Assembly: GCF_002294985.1 (NCBI RefSeq)
Contig: NZ_NSGE01000008.1
Location: forward strand, 168,075-232,074
Direction of reading: 5' to 3'
Length of the DNA stretch: 64,000 nt
From: Mesorhizobium sp. WSM3862
GTDB taxonomy: Bacteria > Pseudomonadota > Alphaproteobacteria > Rhizobiales > Rhizobiaceae
Made by a program: the position numbers and the translations under genes. Below, one piece after another: positions 34,713 to 43,001 of this stretch; the first letter of the stretch is position 1; each line of letters begins with the position of its first letter. A model generated the notes under the pieces. The model ran no database searches, had not been told where the DNA came from, and worked only from the letters and a program-made list of their open reading frames with translations.

Positions 34713-35260
34713 GAGCGGAGCTCCCTAGCTGCCTGGCGGACGGCGGCGACGATGTGCGGATAGGCGCCGCAGCGGCACAGATTGCCGGCCATGTATTCGC
34801 GGATCTCCTCGTCGGAGCCGGCATGGCCCTCGCGGATGCAGGCCACCGCCGACATGATCTGTCCCGGCGTGCAGTAGCCGCACTGGAATGCATCCTGTTC
34901 GAGGAATGCGGCCTGCACGGCGTGCAGCGTGCCGTCTTCGTCGGCGAGCCCTTCTATTGTCGTGATCGAGCGTCCCTCGACCTGGGCGGCGAGCGTCAGG
35001 CAGGCGAGCACCCGCTCACCCTCGACATGGACCGTGCAGGCGCCGCACTGGCCCTGGTCGCAGCCCTTCTTGGTGCCGGTGAGGTGGAGCCGCTCGCGCA
35101 GCGCGTCGAGCAGGGTAACCCGCGGCTCGATATCGAGCGCGTGGTCACGGCCGTTGATGGTGAGGTGGATGGACAAGGTGGTGGGGCTTGCGCCGTTGCT
35201 GGCCTTGCCGTTCCTGAAATGGCCGTCTTCGGGAGGGTCGATGATTGTCTGGCTGGTCAT
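34709..35260 (-). CDS. [2Fe-2S] subunit of aldehyde/xanthine dehydrogenase complex (PaoA-like)
   Basis: The product is 183 aa. The plant-ferredoxin cluster is CDQGQCGACTVHVEGERVLAC. The second, helical-domain cluster is QCGYCTPGQIM together with NLCRCGAYPHI. It passes electrons from the molybdenum site to FAD. E. coli PaoA has a TAT signal; the N-terminus here (MTSQTIIDPPEDGHFRNGKA) has no twin Arg and no hydrophobic stretch. It is the first gene of the operon. Confidence 0.92.
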   Translation of the reverse strand: MTSQTIIDPPEDGHFRNGKASNGASPTTLSIHLTINGRDHALDIEPRVTLLDALRERLHLTGTKKGCDQGQCGACTVHVEGERVLACLTLAAQVEGRSITTIEGLADEDGTLHAVQAAFLEQDAFQCGYCTPGQIMSAVACIREGHAGSDEEIREYMAGNLCRCGAYPHIVAAVRQAARELRS

Positions 35261-35340
35261 GAGGCGTCGGGCTCCGATTGCTGGACGCTAGGGGGAGGGA
35301 AATGGGGCTTGGGAGGAGAGGGGCAAGGCGTCGAAGCAGC

Positions 35341-35519
35341 TAATCTCCCCCCTTGCGGGGGAGATGCCCGGCAGGGCAGAGGGGGTCGTCTCACGTCGAG
35401 CGCCAACGTCCTCGCGCGTCGCGCGCCAGCAAGGCGCTTCACGCGCCAGCAAGGCGTTTCACGCGCGGCGACCCCCTCTGTCGCCTTCGGCGACATCTCC
35501 CCTCGAGGGGGGAGATTAG
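35341..35519. repeat. Composite type A repeat
   Basis: AATCTCCCCCCTTGCGGGGG (35342) and the inverted ACATCTCCCCTCGAGGGGGG (35493-35513) bracket about 100 bp that contains a short direct repeat, CGCCAGCAAGGCG(C/T)TTCACGCG twice (about 35430 and 35447). It lies upstream of the dehydrogenase operon. Confidence 0.85.
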
Positions 35520-35531
35520 GCGCTTACCCCG

Positions 35532-35560
35532 TGACATATCGCTTCCCCTGATTATATGAT
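35532..35560 (+). promoter_or_regulatory. Sigma70-type promoter of the TetR gene
   Basis: TGACAT (35532-35537) and TATGAT (35555-35560) are spaced by exactly 17 bp. Transcription would start near 35567, upstream of the palindrome at 35576. Confidence 0.65.
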
Positions 35561-35575
35561 AAGACAACTCCACTA

Positions 35576-35595
35576 AAACGGAGGCGCCTCCGTTT
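35576..35595. promoter_or_regulatory. Perfect 20-bp palindrome, probable TetR operator
   Basis: AAACGGAGGCGCCTCCGTTT is fully symmetric. It lies about 9 bases past the predicted transcription start and 6 bases before the TetR start codon. Binding there would block transcription, so autorepression is likely. It may also serve the divergent dehydrogenase operon. Confidence 0.7.
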
Positions 35596-35601
35596 ATTTA
35601 C

Positions 35602-36282
35602 GTGGGGGCTGACCCGCATGGGTTCAAGCCCCATATTGCGACAGTGGAGAAAAAGCTGACTGAACAGCCCTCGGAGCCTGCCGAAAAGCCTGAAACGCCG
35701 GCGCCAAAGCCGCTGCGCGCCGACGCGCGGCGAAACCGCGACCAGCTTGTCGAGGCGGCGGCGCAGGCGTTTGCCGCCGAGGGTGTCGATGCCTCGCTGG
35801 AGGAGATCGCCAAGCGGGCAGGAGTCGGCATCGGCACGCTCTACCGGCATTTCCCGACGCGCGAGCATCTGGTCGAGGTGGTCTACCGCCGCGAGGTGGA
35901 AGCGCTCTGCCATGCGGCCGAGGAACTTGCCGGCGCTCATCCGGCCGATGTGGCGCTGGAACTCTGGATGCAGCGCTTCGTCGACTATATCGCCACCAAG
36001 CGCGGTCTGGCGACAAGCCTGCGGCTGTTGCTCACCACCAACTCGACGCTGTTCTCCGATACCTCGGGCCGCGTATCCGGCGCGCTGAAGGGGCTGGTCG
36101 AACAGGCCGCAGCTGCGGGGAAGATCCGCGCCGACGTCGATGCGTCGGACGTGCTGCATGCGCTGGGCGGCATCTACTCCGCCCCCAACACGCCCGACTG
36201 GCGGGACCGCTCGGGGCGGCTGGTGAAGCTCTTGATGGATGGGCTGAGGTTCGGGGCATCGGAGGCGGCGAAAGCCGGCTGA
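35602..36282 (+). CDS. TetR/AcrR family regulator
   Basis: The product is 226 aa from GTG 35602; a GTG at 35644 is an alternative and neither has a strong ribosome site. The TetR helix-turn-helix is at about residues 45-90: RDQLVEAAAQAFAAEGVDAS, LEEIAKRAGVGIGTLYRHFP, TREHLVEVVY. The ligand domain resembles the TetR_C_33/SbtR type (LRLLLTTNSTLFSDTSGRVS). It has its own promoter and palindromic operator, and is divergent from the molybdenum dehydrogenase operon, which it may control. Confidence 0.9.
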   Translation: MGADPHGFKPHIATVEKKLTEQPSEPAEKPETPAPKPLRADARRNRDQLVEAAAQAFAAEGVDASLEEIAKRAGVGIGTLYRHFPTREHLVEVVYRREVEALCHAAEELAGAHPADVALELWMQRFVDYIATKRGLATSLRLLLTTNSTLFSDTSGRVSGALKGLVEQAAAAGKIRADVDASDVLHALGGIYSAPNTPDWRDRSGRLVKLLMDGLRFGASEAAKAG

Positions 36283-36289
36283 AGCACCG

Positions 36290-37183
36290 CTAGCTGAGCG
36301 CGCTTCGTCTGTCCGGTTCCAAGCTGGTGATCCAGTCCGCAAAGGCCGACATCGCGGCGGTCGGTTCCCTGGACTTCAACTTGGTCAGCCAATAGCTGCC
36401 GAGCGATATTGAGGCCTGGAAAGGGCGCCTTATCGACCCCTTGCTCAGTTGTCGCGAAAACATCAGCGCCGGAGCCAGCGCAACGCCTGCCCCTTGTTCG
36501 GCGGCTTCCATCATCGCCAGTGAAGAATCGAAGACGATCGCGCTCGCGAAGTTCGCCGGCGCTTCCATGCCGGCGGCCTCGAACCAGCGGCTCCATTCGT
36601 CCTGACGGTAGCTGCGCAGCAAGGTAAGCGCGCCGAGGTCCTGCGGCGCGTGAAGCGTCGCCGCCAGTTCCGGCGTGCAAAGCGGCGTCAGAGGTGCTTC
36701 GAAAAGTTCCGTCGCATCAAGTCCATGCCAGGCGCCGTTGCCGAAGCGGATCGAAAAATCCAATCCCTCGGCCGCCAGGTCGACGCGGTTGTTGTTGGTG
36801 GACAGCCGCAGCTCGACGAACGGATGGGTGCGCCGGAAGTCTTCCAGTCTCGGAAGCAGCCAGCCGACGGCGAAGGTTCCGACGGCGCCGACGACGAGCG
36901 GTTCGCGCAGTTTTCCAGATCCGACCCGCTCCAGCGATCGCCCCAGGCGGTCGAAGGCGTCGCCGACGATCGGCAGCAGAGCCTCGCCTTCCGCCGTGAT
37001 CTTGAGGCCGCGAGGCAACCTGCGAAACAGCTGCACGCCGAGCCGCTGTTCGAGCGATCGAACCTGCTGGCTAACGGCGGCCTGCGTCACCGCGAGTTCG
37101 ATGCCGGCACGTGTGAAGCTGAGATGCCTGGCCGACGCCTCGAAGGCCCGCAATGCATTGAGCGGCAGGTAAGGTCGAACCAT
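36290..37183 (-). CDS. ampR: AmpR, LysR-type regulator of beta-lactamase
   Basis: The product is 297 aa and carries the AmpR signature at once: YLPLNALRAFEASARHLSFT, then RAGIELAVTQAAVSQQVRSL and QRLGVQLFRRLPRGLKITAE. AmpR senses muropeptides from cell-wall recycling and switches ampC on. The effector domain contains the expected VVGAVGTFAVGWLLPRL start. It is divergent from a class C beta-lactamase 115 bp away, the classic ampR-ampC pair. Confidence 0.92.
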   Translation of the reverse strand: MVRPYLPLNALRAFEASARHLSFTRAGIELAVTQAAVSQQVRSLEQRLGVQLFRRLPRGLKITAEGEALLPIVGDAFDRLGRSLERVGSGKLREPLVVGAVGTFAVGWLLPRLEDFRRTHPFVELRLSTNNNRVDLAAEGLDFSIRFGNGAWHGLDATELFEAPLTPLCTPELAATLHAPQDLGALTLLRSYRQDEWSRWFEAAGMEAPANFASAIVFDSSLAMMEAAEQGAGVALAPALMFSRQLSKGSIRRPFQASISLGSYWLTKLKSREPTAAMSAFADWITSLEPDRRSALS

Positions 37184-37298
37184 CGATGCCCAAGATTATC
37201 TTATAGCTTATCCGACTTATCATCGTTTGTAGCCGGTTCGAAGGGGTCATAAACCCGCATCCGGTCCCCGTATCCAGCCCAACGCAAAGGAGCAGATC
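37184..37298. promoter_or_regulatory. ampR-ampC divergent control region
   Basis: The 115-bp gap begins with an AT-rich stretch, AAGATTATCTTATAGCTTAT then CCGACTTATC, with three CTTAT repeats about 10-11 bp apart. This places an AmpR site next to the ampR start. AAAGGAG at 37286-37292 is the ampC ribosome site. No consensus -35/-10 pair is obvious, as expected for an activator-dependent promoter. Confidence 0.55.
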
Positions 37299-38459
37299 AT
37301 GTCCAACCGGCTTCGCTTCACCATCGCCGCCGGCGTCTTCGCCTGCGCGCCGGGCAGCCTGTCCAGCGCCTGCGCTGCCGACCAGGCCGACAGGATACGG
37401 CAACTCGTCGACGAGGCCGTGAAGCCGGTGATCGCGCAGTACGGCATTCCGGGAATGGCCGTCGCCGTGACCGTCAACGGCGAGCGCTTCTTTGTCGATT
37501 ATGGCGTGGCCGCCAAGCAGCCGCGGGCCGCCGTGACGCGCGACACGCTGTTCGAGCTCGGCTCGATCAGCAAAACCTTCACCGCGACGCTCGCGGCCTA
37601 TGCCGAGGTCGAGGGCAAGCTCGCGCTTGGCGACAAGGTCGGCAAGCACATGCCCGAGCTTCAAGGCAGCGCGCTGGGCGATGTCAGGCTGCTCGACCTC
37701 GCCACGCACACGGCCGGCGGTTTCCCGCTGCAGCTGCCCGATACGGTGAAGACGCAAAAACAGCTCATCGCCTATTATCGCCAATGGAAGCCGCAATTCG
37801 CGGCCGCCACCACCCGCACCTACGCCAACCCGAGCATCGGCCTGCTCGGGATGGCCACCGCCAAGGCGATGGGCGCGAGCTTCCCGGCGCTGATGGAAAA
37901 ACGGCTGTTGCCGGAACTCGGCTTGCGGCGAACTTACGTCAACGTCCCGGCCGCACAGACGAAATCCTACGCCTGGGGCCACAACCGCAACGACAAGCCT
38001 GTCCGCGTCACCCCGGCATTGCTCGCCGAAGAGGCCTACGGGATCAAGTCGAACGCAGTCGACATGATCCGCTTCATTGAGGCCAACATGGGCGTCGGCA
38101 AGGTGCCGGACGATGTCGCACGCGCGCTCGAAGCCACCCACACCGGCTATTTCCGCGCGGGCGAACTCATCCAGGATCTGATCTGGGAGCAGTATCCCTA
38201 TCCGGTCGACCTGGCGAAGATCGTCGCCGGGAATGCGCCCAGTATGCTGCAGCCGATCCCTGCAACTGCGATCGAGCCGCCGATGGCGCCACGCGCCGAC
38301 GTGGTGCTCAACAAGACCGGCTCGACAAACGGCTTCGGCGCCTATGTCGCCTATGTCCCGTCGAGGAAGATCGGCATCGTCATGCTGGCGAACAAGGCTT
38401 ACCCGAATGAGGCGCGAGTCAGGGCGGCCTACCAGGTGCTGTCGCGGCTCACCGACTAG
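37299..38459 (+). CDS. ampC: Class C beta-lactamase
   Basis: The product is 386 aa with a signal peptide (about 1-27, cleavage after ACA). All class C motifs are present: Ser89-x-x-Lys92 in GSISKTF, Tyr175-Ala-Asn in RTYANPS and Lys339-Thr-Gly in NKTGSTNGFG. The length is typical (about 380). It hydrolyses cephalosporins in the periplasm. AAGGAG lies 7 bases before ATG 37299. Divergent ampR makes it inducible. A second, class A lactamase follows on the same strand 102 bp after its stop. Confidence 0.93.
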   Translation: MSNRLRFTIAAGVFACAPGSLSSACAADQADRIRQLVDEAVKPVIAQYGIPGMAVAVTVNGERFFVDYGVAAKQPRAAVTRDTLFELGSISKTFTATLAAYAEVEGKLALGDKVGKHMPELQGSALGDVRLLDLATHTAGGFPLQLPDTVKTQKQLIAYYRQWKPQFAAATTRTYANPSIGLLGMATAKAMGASFPALMEKRLLPELGLRRTYVNVPAAQTKSYAWGHNRNDKPVRVTPALLAEEAYGIKSNAVDMIRFIEANMGVGKVPDDVARALEATHTGYFRAGELIQDLIWEQYPYPVDLAKIVAGNAPSMLQPIPATAIEPPMAPRADVVLNKTGSTNGFGAYVAYVPSRKIGIVMLANKAYPNEARVRAAYQVLSRLTD

Positions 38460-38561
38460 CCGCTCGTTCGGTCGCTTCGGCGCTCAAATCCCCTTCGCCA
38501 TGCACTTTTTTACCGGGGCACCGCCTGCGCCCCAAAAAACCTGCCCAAAATGGAGAAACAG

Positions 38562-39455
38562 ATGACCTCGATCACCCGGCGTTCAGCGCTTGCCGGCGCA
38601 TTCGCATCCTTGCCGATCGTCCGTATCCAGGCGGCGACGCGGCCGGGCAAGGCCGATGTGGTGGCCGCGACCAAGGCGGTCGAAGCGCTCGAAGCCAGGA
38701 ATGGCGGGCGCCTGGGCGTCATGGTTCTCGATATCGGGACCAACGCCGCGATCGAGTACCGGGCGGACGAGCTGTTTCCGATCACCAGCACCTTCAAGTT
38801 CCTCGCCGCCGCGGGCGTGCTCAAGGCCGTCGATGACGGCAAGGCCAAGCTCGACGACCGCATCGTCTATGCCGCATCCGATGTCGAGCAGGGCTATTCG
38901 CCGATCACAAAGGACCACGCCGGCGAGGGCATGAAGCTCGAGGATGTCTGCGCCGCGGCGGTCGTCTGGAGCGACAACACCGCCGGCAACCTGCTGCTCA
39001 GGATGCTCGGCGGGCCGCAGGGCCTTACGCGCTTCGCGCGCACGCTCGGCGACGATGTCACCCGGCTCGATCGCACCGAGCCGACGCTGAACACGGCCAT
39101 CCCCGGCGACAAGCGCGATACGACCAGCCCGAGAGCGGCGCTTGGCGACGCCAGGCGCATCCTGCTGGGGGACGCGCTGTCGCCGGCATCTCGCAAACGG
39201 CTCGAGGCCTGGCTGATCGAAGACAAGGTTGGCGCGGCGCGAATTCGTGCCGGGCTGCCCGCAACGTGGGGCATCGGCGACAAGACCGGCAGCGGCGACA
39301 ACGGGACGACCAACATCGTCGCAATCCTTTGGCCGCCCGAGGGCGCGCCCATTCTCGTGGCCGTCTATTACACCGGATCCACCGCGCCGCGGGCGTCGCG
39401 CGAGGCAGTCCACCGCGATATGGCCCGCATCATCGTCGAGACGTTCGCGGGATAG
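38562..39455 (+). CDS. Class A beta-lactamase
   Basis: The product is 297 aa from ATG 38562, which has TGGAGA 5 bases before it; the upstream ATG at 38550 overlaps that site. Twin Arg near the start (SITRRSALAGAF) suggests TAT export. Class A motifs are complete: Ser76-Thr-Phe-Lys79, Ser137-Asp-Asn139, Glu173 in DRTEPTLN and Lys241-Thr-Gly. It hydrolyses penicillins and some cephalosporins. Being just downstream of ampC, it may share AmpR control. Confidence 0.93.
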   Translation: MTSITRRSALAGAFASLPIVRIQAATRPGKADVVAATKAVEALEARNGGRLGVMVLDIGTNAAIEYRADELFPITSTFKFLAAAGVLKAVDDGKAKLDDRIVYAASDVEQGYSPITKDHAGEGMKLEDVCAAAVVWSDNTAGNLLLRMLGGPQGLTRFARTLGDDVTRLDRTEPTLNTAIPGDKRDTTSPRAALGDARRILLGDALSPASRKRLEAWLIEDKVGAARIRAGLPATWGIGDKTGSGDNGTTNIVAILWPPEGAPILVAVYYTGSTAPRASREAVHRDMARIIVETFAG

Positions 39456-39538
39456 TGCGGCCTGGGCGGCGTCGCCGACGGCCGTACGGGACCAAACCCG
39501 GCGACGGCAGCGTTTATGTTTTGAGGCGTTGAAACTGC

Positions 39539-39718
39539 CAATCTCCCCCCTTGCGGGGGAGATGCCTGGCAGGGCAGAGGGGGGTGCTGTCCCGCCAGCC
39601 TGTCAATTCTTGGCAGTCCCACATTCATCCTGTCGGTGAACCGATCCGGCCAACGGTAGCGTTCCTTCGCACCCCCCTCTGGCCTGCCGGCCATCTCCCC
39701 CGCAAGGGGGGAGATTAG
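39539..39718. repeat. Composite type A repeat
   Basis: AATCTCCCCCCTTGCGGGGG (39539) with its GCAGGGCAGAGGGGGGTGCT flank faces the inverted GCACCCCCCTCTGGCCTGCC and CATCTCCCCCGCAAGGGGGG (39669-39715). It closely matches the 4673-4862 copy. Confidence 0.9.
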
Positions 39719-39795
39719 CGGCTTCGGCGTCTCGCCTTCTCCTGTTGCCGGAGAACGGCTAGGCTTCGTGCCAAAGCACCCCCAGGAGCGCGCCC

Positions 39796-40800
39796 ATTCC
39801 AAAGCCCACCTTCCTCGAGATCGCCCGCCGCGCCGGGGTCGGCACGGCGACGGTGGAGCGCGTTTTGAACGGCAGGGGCGGGGTGCGCCCCGAGACCGTC
39901 GAGAAAGTGGTGGCGGCGGCGCGCTCGCTCGATTATCCGCGCCGGCTCCCCGAAGCGCATCGGGGCGTCATCCGCATCGAGGTGATCCTGGTCAGGCCCG
40001 ACGCCACCTTCTTCGCGCGCCTCTCCCGTGCCTTCGAACGCATCGCCGCGACGCTCGACCGCTCGATCGCCGTCCACCGCACCTTTCTCGACGAGGCCAA
40101 TCCGGCGGCGATCGCCAAGCGCATCCTCGAACCGGAGATGCGGCGCGCCGCGCTGATCCTCGCCGTGCCCGACCATCCGCTGGTGAGCGCGGCCGTGGCG
40201 AAGCTGGAGGCGGAAAACATCCCGACGGTGCAGATCGTCACCCAGATCTCCGGCACCAAGAGCACCTATGTCGGCATCGACAATTACGCCGCCGGCCGCA
40301 TGGCGGGGCTGCTGATGGCGAAGATGCAGCGGCGGCCGGGCAAGGTGGTCGCGATCTGTCACAGCCAGATCTATCGCGTCCACCGCGACCGCGTGCGGGG
40401 CTTCTTCGACTATCTGAACGACGAGGGGCGGGATTTCGAACCCATCGCCACCCTGTTCGGTTTCGACAACGGCGACCGCAATGCCGAGCAGCTGCATGAG
40501 GCGTTTGTGCGCTGGTCCGACCTTGCCGGCCTGTACAATGCCGGTGGCGCCAACACGGCGCTGAACGAAGTGCTGCGCCGGCACCCACGCGGTCGCGACG
40601 TCTTCTTCGTCGGCCATGAACTGACCGAGCGCAGCACGCGCGGCCTGCGTGACGGCACGATGGACGTCGTGCTCGACCAGGCGCCGGAGGCGCAGGCGCG
40701 CCGCGCCATCGACCTGGTGTTGGCGGCGCTCAACCTGCACGACCTGCCGGTCGACAACCCGCCGATCCGCTTCATCACCTTCACTGCCGAGAACCTTTGA
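39796..40800 (+). CDS. LacI family regulator with apparent ATT start
   Basis: The product is 334 aa. The LacI helix-turn-helix is PTFLEIARRAGVGTATVERV LNG, and the ligand domain is a periplasmic-binding fold (TYVGIDNYAAGRMAGLLMAK; GRDVFFVGHELTERS). The in-frame stop TAG is at 39760. Between it and the HTH there is no ATG, GTG or TTG; ATT at 39796 sits where relatives have Met (x-Pro-Lys-Pro-Thr-Phe) and has AGGAG 8 bases upstream. Either ATT is used, as in infC, or this is a point mutation. GTG 39853 would cut the HTH. It likely controls the genes downstream. Confidence 0.8.
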   Translation: MPKPTFLEIARRAGVGTATVERVLNGRGGVRPETVEKVVAAARSLDYPRRLPEAHRGVIRIEVILVRPDATFFARLSRAFERIAATLDRSIAVHRTFLDEANPAAIAKRILEPEMRRAALILAVPDHPLVSAAVAKLEAENIPTVQIVTQISGTKSTYVGIDNYAAGRMAGLLMAKMQRRPGKVVAICHSQIYRVHRDRVRGFFDYLNDEGRDFEPIATLFGFDNGDRNAEQLHEAFVRWSDLAGLYNAGGANTALNEVLRRHPRGRDVFFVGHELTERSTRGLRDGTMDVVLDQAPEAQARRAIDLVLAALNLHDLPVDNPPIRFITFTAENL

Positions 40801-40854
40801 TCTGATTTGATCAAGGTTGCGCGAGCCTTGGCCGGCATCGCGGTGCTAACTCGA

Positions 40855-41071
40855 CCGCGAACGGGAGACGAGCATGTGCGAATTCTCCCCCTCATCCGGC
40901 CGCTGCGCGGCCACCTTCTCCCGAGCGGAGAAGAGGGCCGGCACCGACGCAGCCTGGCTCCTCTCTCCCTGGGGAGAGGTCGGATGGCCCCGAATTGCGC
41001 TTCGCAAATCGGCTGCCAATCCGGGTGAGGGGGACCTTTCACACGCCTGATCGTCTGCCCGCGAACGGGAG
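40855..41071. repeat. Type B repeat flanked by 13-bp direct repeats
   Basis: CCGCGAACGGGAG occurs at 40855-40867 and again at 41059-41071. Between them lies a type B palindromic element (CCCCCTCATCCGGCCGCTGC ... GGTGAGGGGGACC, about 40882-41035). The second 13-mer carries the ribosome site of the 41080 gene. The arrangement looks like an insertion with target duplication. Confidence 0.7.
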
Positions 41072-41079
41072 GATCATCG

Positions 41080-41871
41080 GTGGCAAGTCGCTTGACGGCC
41101 TACGACCTGCAAAGCGCCAAGGGCAGCAGGAAATGGCTGCAGCTGCATGTCGACACGCCGGCCGAGGCGGCGGCCGCGGTCGCCTGCGACATCGTCATCC
41201 TCTCCTGCGAGCCCGACCACAATCTGGGATCGATCCGCCAAGCGGCGCCTCACGCGTTCCTCTCCGTCGGCATGCCGCATGGCGCGGTCGCGTCGCCGGA
41301 CGAGGCGGTGCGGCTGGGCTTCGCCATGATGAAGCGCGGCGCCGACGCCATCTATTCATCGCACTCGCCGCGCTTCATCGAGGCGATGGCGGCGGAAGGC
41401 ATTCCCGTCACCGGCCATGTCGGCCTGGTGCCGAACCGCGTCACCTGGACGAATTTCCGAGCCGTCGGCCGCACGGCGGAAGAGGCCTTCAAGGTGCTGC
41501 GCGCGGCCAAGGACCTGGAGAATGCGGGTGCGGCCTGCATCGAGGTCGAGGTGGTGCCTGTCAGGCTCGCCGACCACATCACCCGCTCGACGCCGCTGAT
41601 CACCATGGGCATGGGCTGCGGCACTGCTTGCGACACGCAGTATCTCTTCTCCTGCGACGTGCTGGGCACCCACACCGGCCACTATCCGCGCCATGCCAAG
41701 CGCTATGCCGACTTCGTCACGCTGGAGGCCGAGCTGCAGGAAAAGCGCATCAGTGCGTTCCGCGCCTTCGGCCGCGACGTGGCCGAAGGCAGCTACCCGG
41801 AAGCGAAGCACCAGGTGGACATGGACGATGCCGCCTATGACCGCTTCCTCACGCTTTCTCAATCGCTGTGA
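41080..41871 (+). CDS. PanB-like (ketopantoate hydroxymethyltransferase family) protein
   Basis: The product is 263 aa. The C-terminal two thirds follow PanB closely: GIPVTGHVGLVPNRVTWTNF, AKDLENAGAACIEVEVVPVR with the catalytic-type Glu, MGMGCGTACDTQYLF and AKRYADF. The N-terminus departs from true PanB: the metal-binding GDSLG loop reads CEPDHNLGS. It is probably a paralogue with a different aldol or retro-aldol substrate, not the pantothenate enzyme. It starts at GTG 41080 after GGGAGG. It adjoins the hydroxylase, ferredoxin and sugar-binding genes. Confidence 0.75.
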   Translation: MASRLTAYDLQSAKGSRKWLQLHVDTPAEAAAAVACDIVILSCEPDHNLGSIRQAAPHAFLSVGMPHGAVASPDEAVRLGFAMMKRGADAIYSSHSPRFIEAMAAEGIPVTGHVGLVPNRVTWTNFRAVGRTAEEAFKVLRAAKDLENAGAACIEVEVVPVRLADHITRSTPLITMGMGCGTACDTQYLFSCDVLGTHTGHYPRHAKRYADFVTLEAELQEKRISAFRAFGRDVAEGSYPEAKHQVDMDDAAYDRFLTLSQSL

Positions 41872-41879
41872 GACCAGCC

Positions 41880-42887
41880 ATGGACGACCTGCAATACGGC
41901 ACGCGCAACAAGAGAGGCGATTGGGCCCCGAACGAACCGGCCGGCACCGCGCCGCTCTTTGCGTTTCCGCCGCGACCGCTGGCGCTGCTGAAGTGGCTGC
42001 CGCATTATTTCCTGCCCTACAACCTGCTCTTCGCCCTCTCGGCAGTGGTGTGGTGGCGCTACGTGCTGCCCGACGTCGAGACGATGAAGACGCTCGCCAT
42101 CGGCTGGATCCTGCGCCTGTTCATCGTCAACTGCGCGGCGCTGCTTGTCTTCTTCGGCGCTTTCGAGCTTCGACTCTACATTTTGAGAGCCCAGGGCAAC
42201 CGCTTCAAATACAACGGCAAATGGCCCTCGGAGCAGAAGAGCAAAGCCTTCTTCTTCGAGAACCAGAACATCGACAACATGCTGCGCACCTTCGGCACCG
42301 GGATGCCGATCTGGACGGCGATCGAGGTGGCGATCCTCTACGCCTACGCCAACGGCTACGTGCCGTGGCTGACCTTCGCGGAGAACCCCGTCTACCTGTT
42401 CTGCCTGGCGCTGGTGGTGCCGATCATCCACGAGACGCATTTCTTCCTGCTGCACCGGACGATCCATTGGGGGCCGCTCTACAAATGGGTGCATTCGGTG
42501 CACCACAATTCGGTCAACCCGTCGCCCTGGTCGTCGCTGTCGATGCATCCGGTGGAGCAGCTCGGCTATCTCGGCGTCGCCTTCTGGCACCTGATCATTC
42601 CGTCCAACCCGCTGCTGGCGCTCTACCAGCTCCACTATGCCGGCTTCGGCGCGATCCCGGGCCATGTCGGCTTCGACAAGGTGGAACTGACCGAGGACAG
42701 ATCCGTCGATAGCCACGCCTATATCCATTACCTGCACCACAAATATTTCGAGGTGAACTACGGCGACGGCCTGATCCCGTTCGACCGCTGGTTCGGCACT
42801 TTCCATGACGGCAGCAAGGACGGCGAGGCGCGCATGCAGGCCCGCTACGAGAAGAAGAAGGCGCGCGCCAACGCCGCCGCGAAATGA
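41880..42887 (+). CDS. Sterol desaturase/fatty acid hydroxylase family di-iron enzyme (MocD-like)
   Basis: The product is 335 aa from ATG 41880; a GTG at 41868 overlaps the previous stop. Four transmembrane helices carry the histidine boxes that bind two irons: HETHFFLLHR, HSVHHNS and HYLHHKYFEVNYGD. Such integral-membrane enzymes hydroxylate or desaturate with O2 and electrons from a ferredoxin. A MocE-type Rieske ferredoxin is encoded 1.1 kb downstream. Rhizopine operons also pair a non-haem oxygenase (MocD) with MocE, so a similar O-demethylation or hydroxylation is possible. Confidence 0.8.
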   Translation: MDDLQYGTRNKRGDWAPNEPAGTAPLFAFPPRPLALLKWLPHYFLPYNLLFALSAVVWWRYVLPDVETMKTLAIGWILRLFIVNCAALLVFFGAFELRLYILRAQGNRFKYNGKWPSEQKSKAFFFENQNIDNMLRTFGTGMPIWTAIEVAILYAYANGYVPWLTFAENPVYLFCLALVVPIIHETHFFLLHRTIHWGPLYKWVHSVHHNSVNPSPWSSLSMHPVEQLGYLGVAFWHLIIPSNPLLALYQLHYAGFGAIPGHVGFDKVELTEDRSVDSHAYIHYLHHKYFEVNYGDGLIPFDRWFGTFHDGSKDGEARMQARYEKKKARANAAAK

Positions 42888-43001
42888 CAGCCGCAGAGAA
42901 AGCCACGTGGCCGGCCTGAGCCGCCTACTTCAACGATCCCGAAAGGGCCGGCGAACAAGACAGGAGTGAGCCGGCACTCCAAATCCAGAGGGAGGAAACC
43001 C

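Noticed and set aside
37184..37298. Canonical LysR T-N11-A box for AmpR
   Set aside because: CTTAT repeats are present but I could not fit a clean symmetric T-N11-A site, so only a general control region is reported.
41080..41871. Genuine pantothenate-pathway PanB
   Set aside because: The metal-binding GDSLG loop is replaced, there is no panC or panD nearby, and the context is an oxygenase/sugar module.
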